7,038 bases of DNA, from assembly GCA_964467785.1 (NCBI GenBank), contig CAYXVB010000186.1:1-7038 (forward strand), read 5' to 3'. Below the pieces are notes generated by a model, which saw only the letters and a program-made list of their open reading frames with translations, ran no database searches and was not told the DNA's origin. Positions 4,753 to 7,038 of the stretch are shown piece by piece. Numbering within the stretch: position 1 is the first letter of the stretch; the number at the start of each line of letters is the position of its first letter. The position numbers were made by a program, and so were the translations under genes. The stretch is from CAYXVB01 sp964467785. GTDB taxonomy: Bacteria; Bdellovibrionota; UBA1018.

Positions 4753-7038
4753 AGTTGAGCTTCTCGCTCTCGCGTTGCTTGCGCTCTTTGATCTGCTCGT
4801 CGCGCTTGTTCGCGCGTTCAGCCCCGCCGAGGGCTCGGTTGTAGATGAGCTTCCCTACAAGAGGAATATACTGGACTCCCTTCGGATTCGCCTTGGGATC
4901 GCCGGCGGCCCACTTTCGAAGTTCGTCCGGCGTCGAGGCGATGTCGTCGAAGAGCTTGTACGGGGGGATGTTGGACTCGACAGCTGCCTCGACGGCGTGA
5001 CCCTTTCGAGCCTTGTCAACAACGTACCCACCCCAGCCGAACGACTTGAAGACGTTCTCCACGACGTCGGAGGATTCAATGTCGGACTTCTTCCCCATCA
5101 GCCAGTTCGCGATGGCGGTGAGGCTTGCCCCACTGATGCCGAGGGCCAGGGAATAGCGGAGAAGGAAATTCGTTCCCCTTGCAATGCTGGCGGCGTCTCC
5201 CTTGGCAATCTCTCGGAATCCTCGCTCGCGGACAAGGTTCATCTGCTTGATCATGAACGACTTGAGGGTGTAGAGGACCCTCGTGTGGGGGGAGGCGAGG
5301 TACCCTTGAGGCATCTCCAGCTTCGAGATCGGCTGCACGTCTGAGAGCTCACGGAAGATGAGTTCCCCGACGAGGGGAGTTTTCCTACCTGCCTTCAAAT
5401 CGGCCACGAGCTGCGGGAGGTCGGCGCCAAAGTAGTCGCCATACTGTAGGGCGATCTTGTTCCGCCCTCCCTCGCTGCGAGCAAGCTTCGTGAACTTCGC
5501 AGCCGCCGCATTCATGTTCACCATCTTGGAGAACTCGTCGACGAAAGAGAAGAGCGAAAGCTTCAGCGTCTTGTCGAGGAACTTTCCGGAGGAAAGCTCG
5601 ATCCCGCCAACCCGCACCGTGTCGCGTCTGGTGGTACGGACCAGATCCTCCGTGATGTGGTTGACCAGCCCGAAGTCCTCGAGGCGCCATGTGTTCTTCC
5701 CGAGCACAGTGGAGGCAACTCCCCTAATCGTAGGGATCAGCCCGTGAATGGCCACGGCGATCGCAGCGTCGCCGAACTGAACCATCGCGGAGAAGGGGTT
5801 TCCGAGGAGAAGCGTCTGAACGATGTTGCGATAGGTCTGCGTGACCCAATGTCCCGACTTCTCCCCCGGACCGAAGCGAGCCCGCATGAGGGACTCGAGC
5901 CGATCGAGCTGCTCGTGGGAGAGGTTCCCCGCACGGCGTTCCTGGTCGACGACCTTCCCGATCGACCGATCGACGTTCACGGCAAGGGTGTCTTTCGCCT
6001 TGACGAGGTTCGCGCCGAAGAAGCGAGCCCGTTCGATCTCCCTCGACGCTGCGCGAGCGTAGATGACGATGGAGTCGGCGGCGGTTGCATAGAAGGGAAG
6101 AAGCCCCTCATGCATCTGCCTGATCGTGCGCTTCTTGAGGATGCCCGACTGGCCGCCGAAGTCACTGAGATTGACGGCTCTCGCCAGGTGCTCGTTCACG
6201 ATGGCGCTCATCTCGATGTCGTTGAGCGGAGCGCCTGTTCGCTGTACCTTTTTGAGGGCAGCTTCCTTGAGCTTATCGACAAGGTAGTTGCTGGCCTCCT
6301 TTCCAAGGTATTGCATCAACCCATCGAGGTCGGTGACGATTCGTGGGAAGTGACCAGGGTTAAGACGCTTCACGAGACCGAGAGCGCGAAGTTCCCCACC
6401 CACCTCATCGATGTAGGAGAAGGCGGATTGGAGGGACCTGGCGAGCTCTGGCTTGCCGGCGGCGTCAAGGATCGCGAGGGCAGTTGCCCTTTTCCCCGAC
6501 ATGAGGGCGATATCCACAGCCTCTCGCACGTTGGTGGGAAGGTCGAGGGCCCCCTCGGCGAAGGGGGTGATCTTCTTGAGGGCATCGTGCTCGCGAACCT
6601 TCAGGTTGATCTCATGCCCCGTGAGCTTTCGGAGGAGAGGCTGGGAGATCGTGCGAAGCTCGGCAGAAAGGTTTCCGTAGACGACTTCGAGCGCTTCGCC
6701 AGCCCCTTCGGCCCAGCGAGCCACGCGAGTGCTGCGAGACTTCGCGAACGCCCCGATGCCGATGATCGCGGCGGTAAGCGATGCGTTGCGGAGTTGGTTT
6801 TCTGGGGAGGAAAGGGCGGCCGCCAGAGCAGCTCCGCCGCCAATCGCCAGAATTGCGGGAGCGATCTTCGCGGCACGGCCCTTCGCGACGGGGGCAACTG
6901 CGAGAGCGGCGAGCGCCTCCTTGTCGTCGCCGGCGTTGAACCAGAGGGCAGCCCCGAGTCCAGCTCCAACCGCAGCGCCGAAGAGGCGGGTTTGTGGCTC
7001 CTTGGAGGGGAGGTCGATCTCGAGCCAGGTGTGGCCGG
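4751..7038 (-). CDS. Giant internal virion / polyvalent-type phage protein (5' partial)
   Basis: The frame is open from the TAG at 4753-4751 to the right edge, giving 762 codons, so the GTG at 6724-6722 is not the true start: in-frame sequence continues upstream without a stop. The visible N-terminal part begins GHTWLEIDLPSKEP, then three small-residue-rich hydrophobic segments: LFGAAVGAGLGAALWF (6985-6938), IAPAILAIGGGAALAAAL (6865-6812) and ASLTAAIIGIGAFA (6784-6743). A long, mostly helical, Lys/Arg/Ala-rich body follows, with a hydrophobic GNPFSAMVQFGDAAIAVAIH stretch, then TLKSFMIKQMNLVRERGFRE and a glycine-rich hydrophobic segment (ALGISGASLTAIANWLMG), and a charged C-terminus. This resembles podovirus internal core and large polyvalent proteins, which are packaged and ejected into the host. 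The order before a tail fibre gene agrees. N-terminal enzymatic domains, common in that class, would lie beyond the window. No enzymatic motif is visible. The role is inferred from architecture and context. Confidence 0.72.
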   Translation of the reverse strand, partial: GHTWLEIDLPSKEPQTRLFGAAVGAGLGAALWFNAGDDKEALAALAVAPVAKGRAAKIAPAILAIGGGAALAAALSSPENQLRNASLTAAIIGIGAFAKSRSTRVARWAEGAGEALEVVYGNLSAELRTISQPLLRKLTGHEINLKVREHDALKKITPFAEGALDLPTNVREAVDIALMSGKRATALAILDAAGKPELARSLQSAFSYIDEVGGELRALGLVKRLNPGHFPRIVTDLDGLMQYLGKEASNYLVDKLKEAALKKVQRTGAPLNDIEMSAIVNEHLARAVNLSDFGGQSGILKKRTIRQMHEGLLPFYATAADSIVIYARAASREIERARFFGANLVKAKDTLAVNVDRSIGKVVDQERRAGNLSHEQLDRLESLMRARFGPGEKSGHWVTQTYRNIVQTLLLGNPFSAMVQFGDAAIAVAIHGLIPTIRGVASTVLGKNTWRLEDFGLVNHITEDLVRTTRRDTVRVGGIELSSGKFLDKTLKLSLFSFVDEFSKMVNMNAAAAKFTKLARSEGGRNKIALQYGDYFGADLPQLVADLKAGRKTPLVGELIFRELSDVQPISKLEMPQGYLASPHTRVLYTLKSFMIKQMNLVRERGFREIAKGDAASIARGTNFLLRYSLALGISGASLTAIANWLMGKKSDIESSDVVENVFKSFGWGGYVVDKARKGHAVEAAVESNIPPYKLFDDIASTPDELRKWAAGDPKANPKGVQYIPLVGKLIYNRALGGAERANKRDEQIKERKQRESEKLN

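Noticed and set aside
4397..5344. Plus-strand open frame of 315 codons
   Set aside because: Antisense shadow of the giant virion gene; no family features and no sensible start site context.
1..7038. CRISPR array, tRNA or rRNA genes, insertion sequence, toxin-antitoxin or defence island
   Set aside because: No regularly spaced repeats, cloverleaf signatures, transposase motifs or defence-gene motifs seen by reading both strands; nearly the whole window is accounted for by phage coding sequence.

Overview
The window looks like part of a tailed-phage genome (or a prophage-like fragment) from a GC-rich bacterial host, probably an assembled metagenomic scaffold. Reasons: a phage-type family A DNA polymerase lies next to a DUF3987-type helicase/primase-like ATPase, genes are packed with overlaps or spacers of a few bases, and a second block encodes an internal-virion-like giant protein, a small Cys-rich phage protein and a tail fibre/spike protein. 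No integrase, tRNA, rRNA, CRISPR array or insertion sequence was found. The host cannot be named from this sequence.

Left block, plus strand (1-3225), replication. The polymerase gene enters from beyond the left edge (its first exonuclease motif is not visible) and runs into a run of 100 N (1640-1739). After the gap a different reading frame carries the C-terminal ~400 residues of a DUF3987-like P-loop protein ending at 2941. A perfect 11-bp inverted repeat (2932-2959) covers that gene's stop codon and ends 2 nt before the ATG of a small helix-turn-helix protein with a Cys cluster (2962-3225), the last gene of this block.

Right block, minus strand (7038 down to 3186), virion genes. The first visible gene is a giant protein open to the right edge, with Gly/Ala-rich hydrophobic segments, resembling the polyvalent or internal virion proteins that podoviruses inject with their DNA. 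It is followed after 9 nt by a 109-residue Cys/His protein of a common phage family, and that by a 408-residue tail fibre/spike protein (stop and start overlap by 1 nt). The order internal virion protein then tail fibre recalls T7-like podoviruses. The two blocks converge and their last genes overlap by 40 bp at 3186-3225.

Working together: polymerase plus helicase/primase-like ATPase would replicate the genome early; the small HTH protein could be a regulator or DNA-binding accessory; the minus-strand set would be late genes for DNA ejection and host recognition. Most of the window is recognisable phage content. The less ordinary points are the inverted repeat with the HTH/Cys gene beside it, the residue choices in the polymerase active site, a patch of deviant codon usage inside the polymerase, and the unidentified N-terminal part of the giant virion protein.
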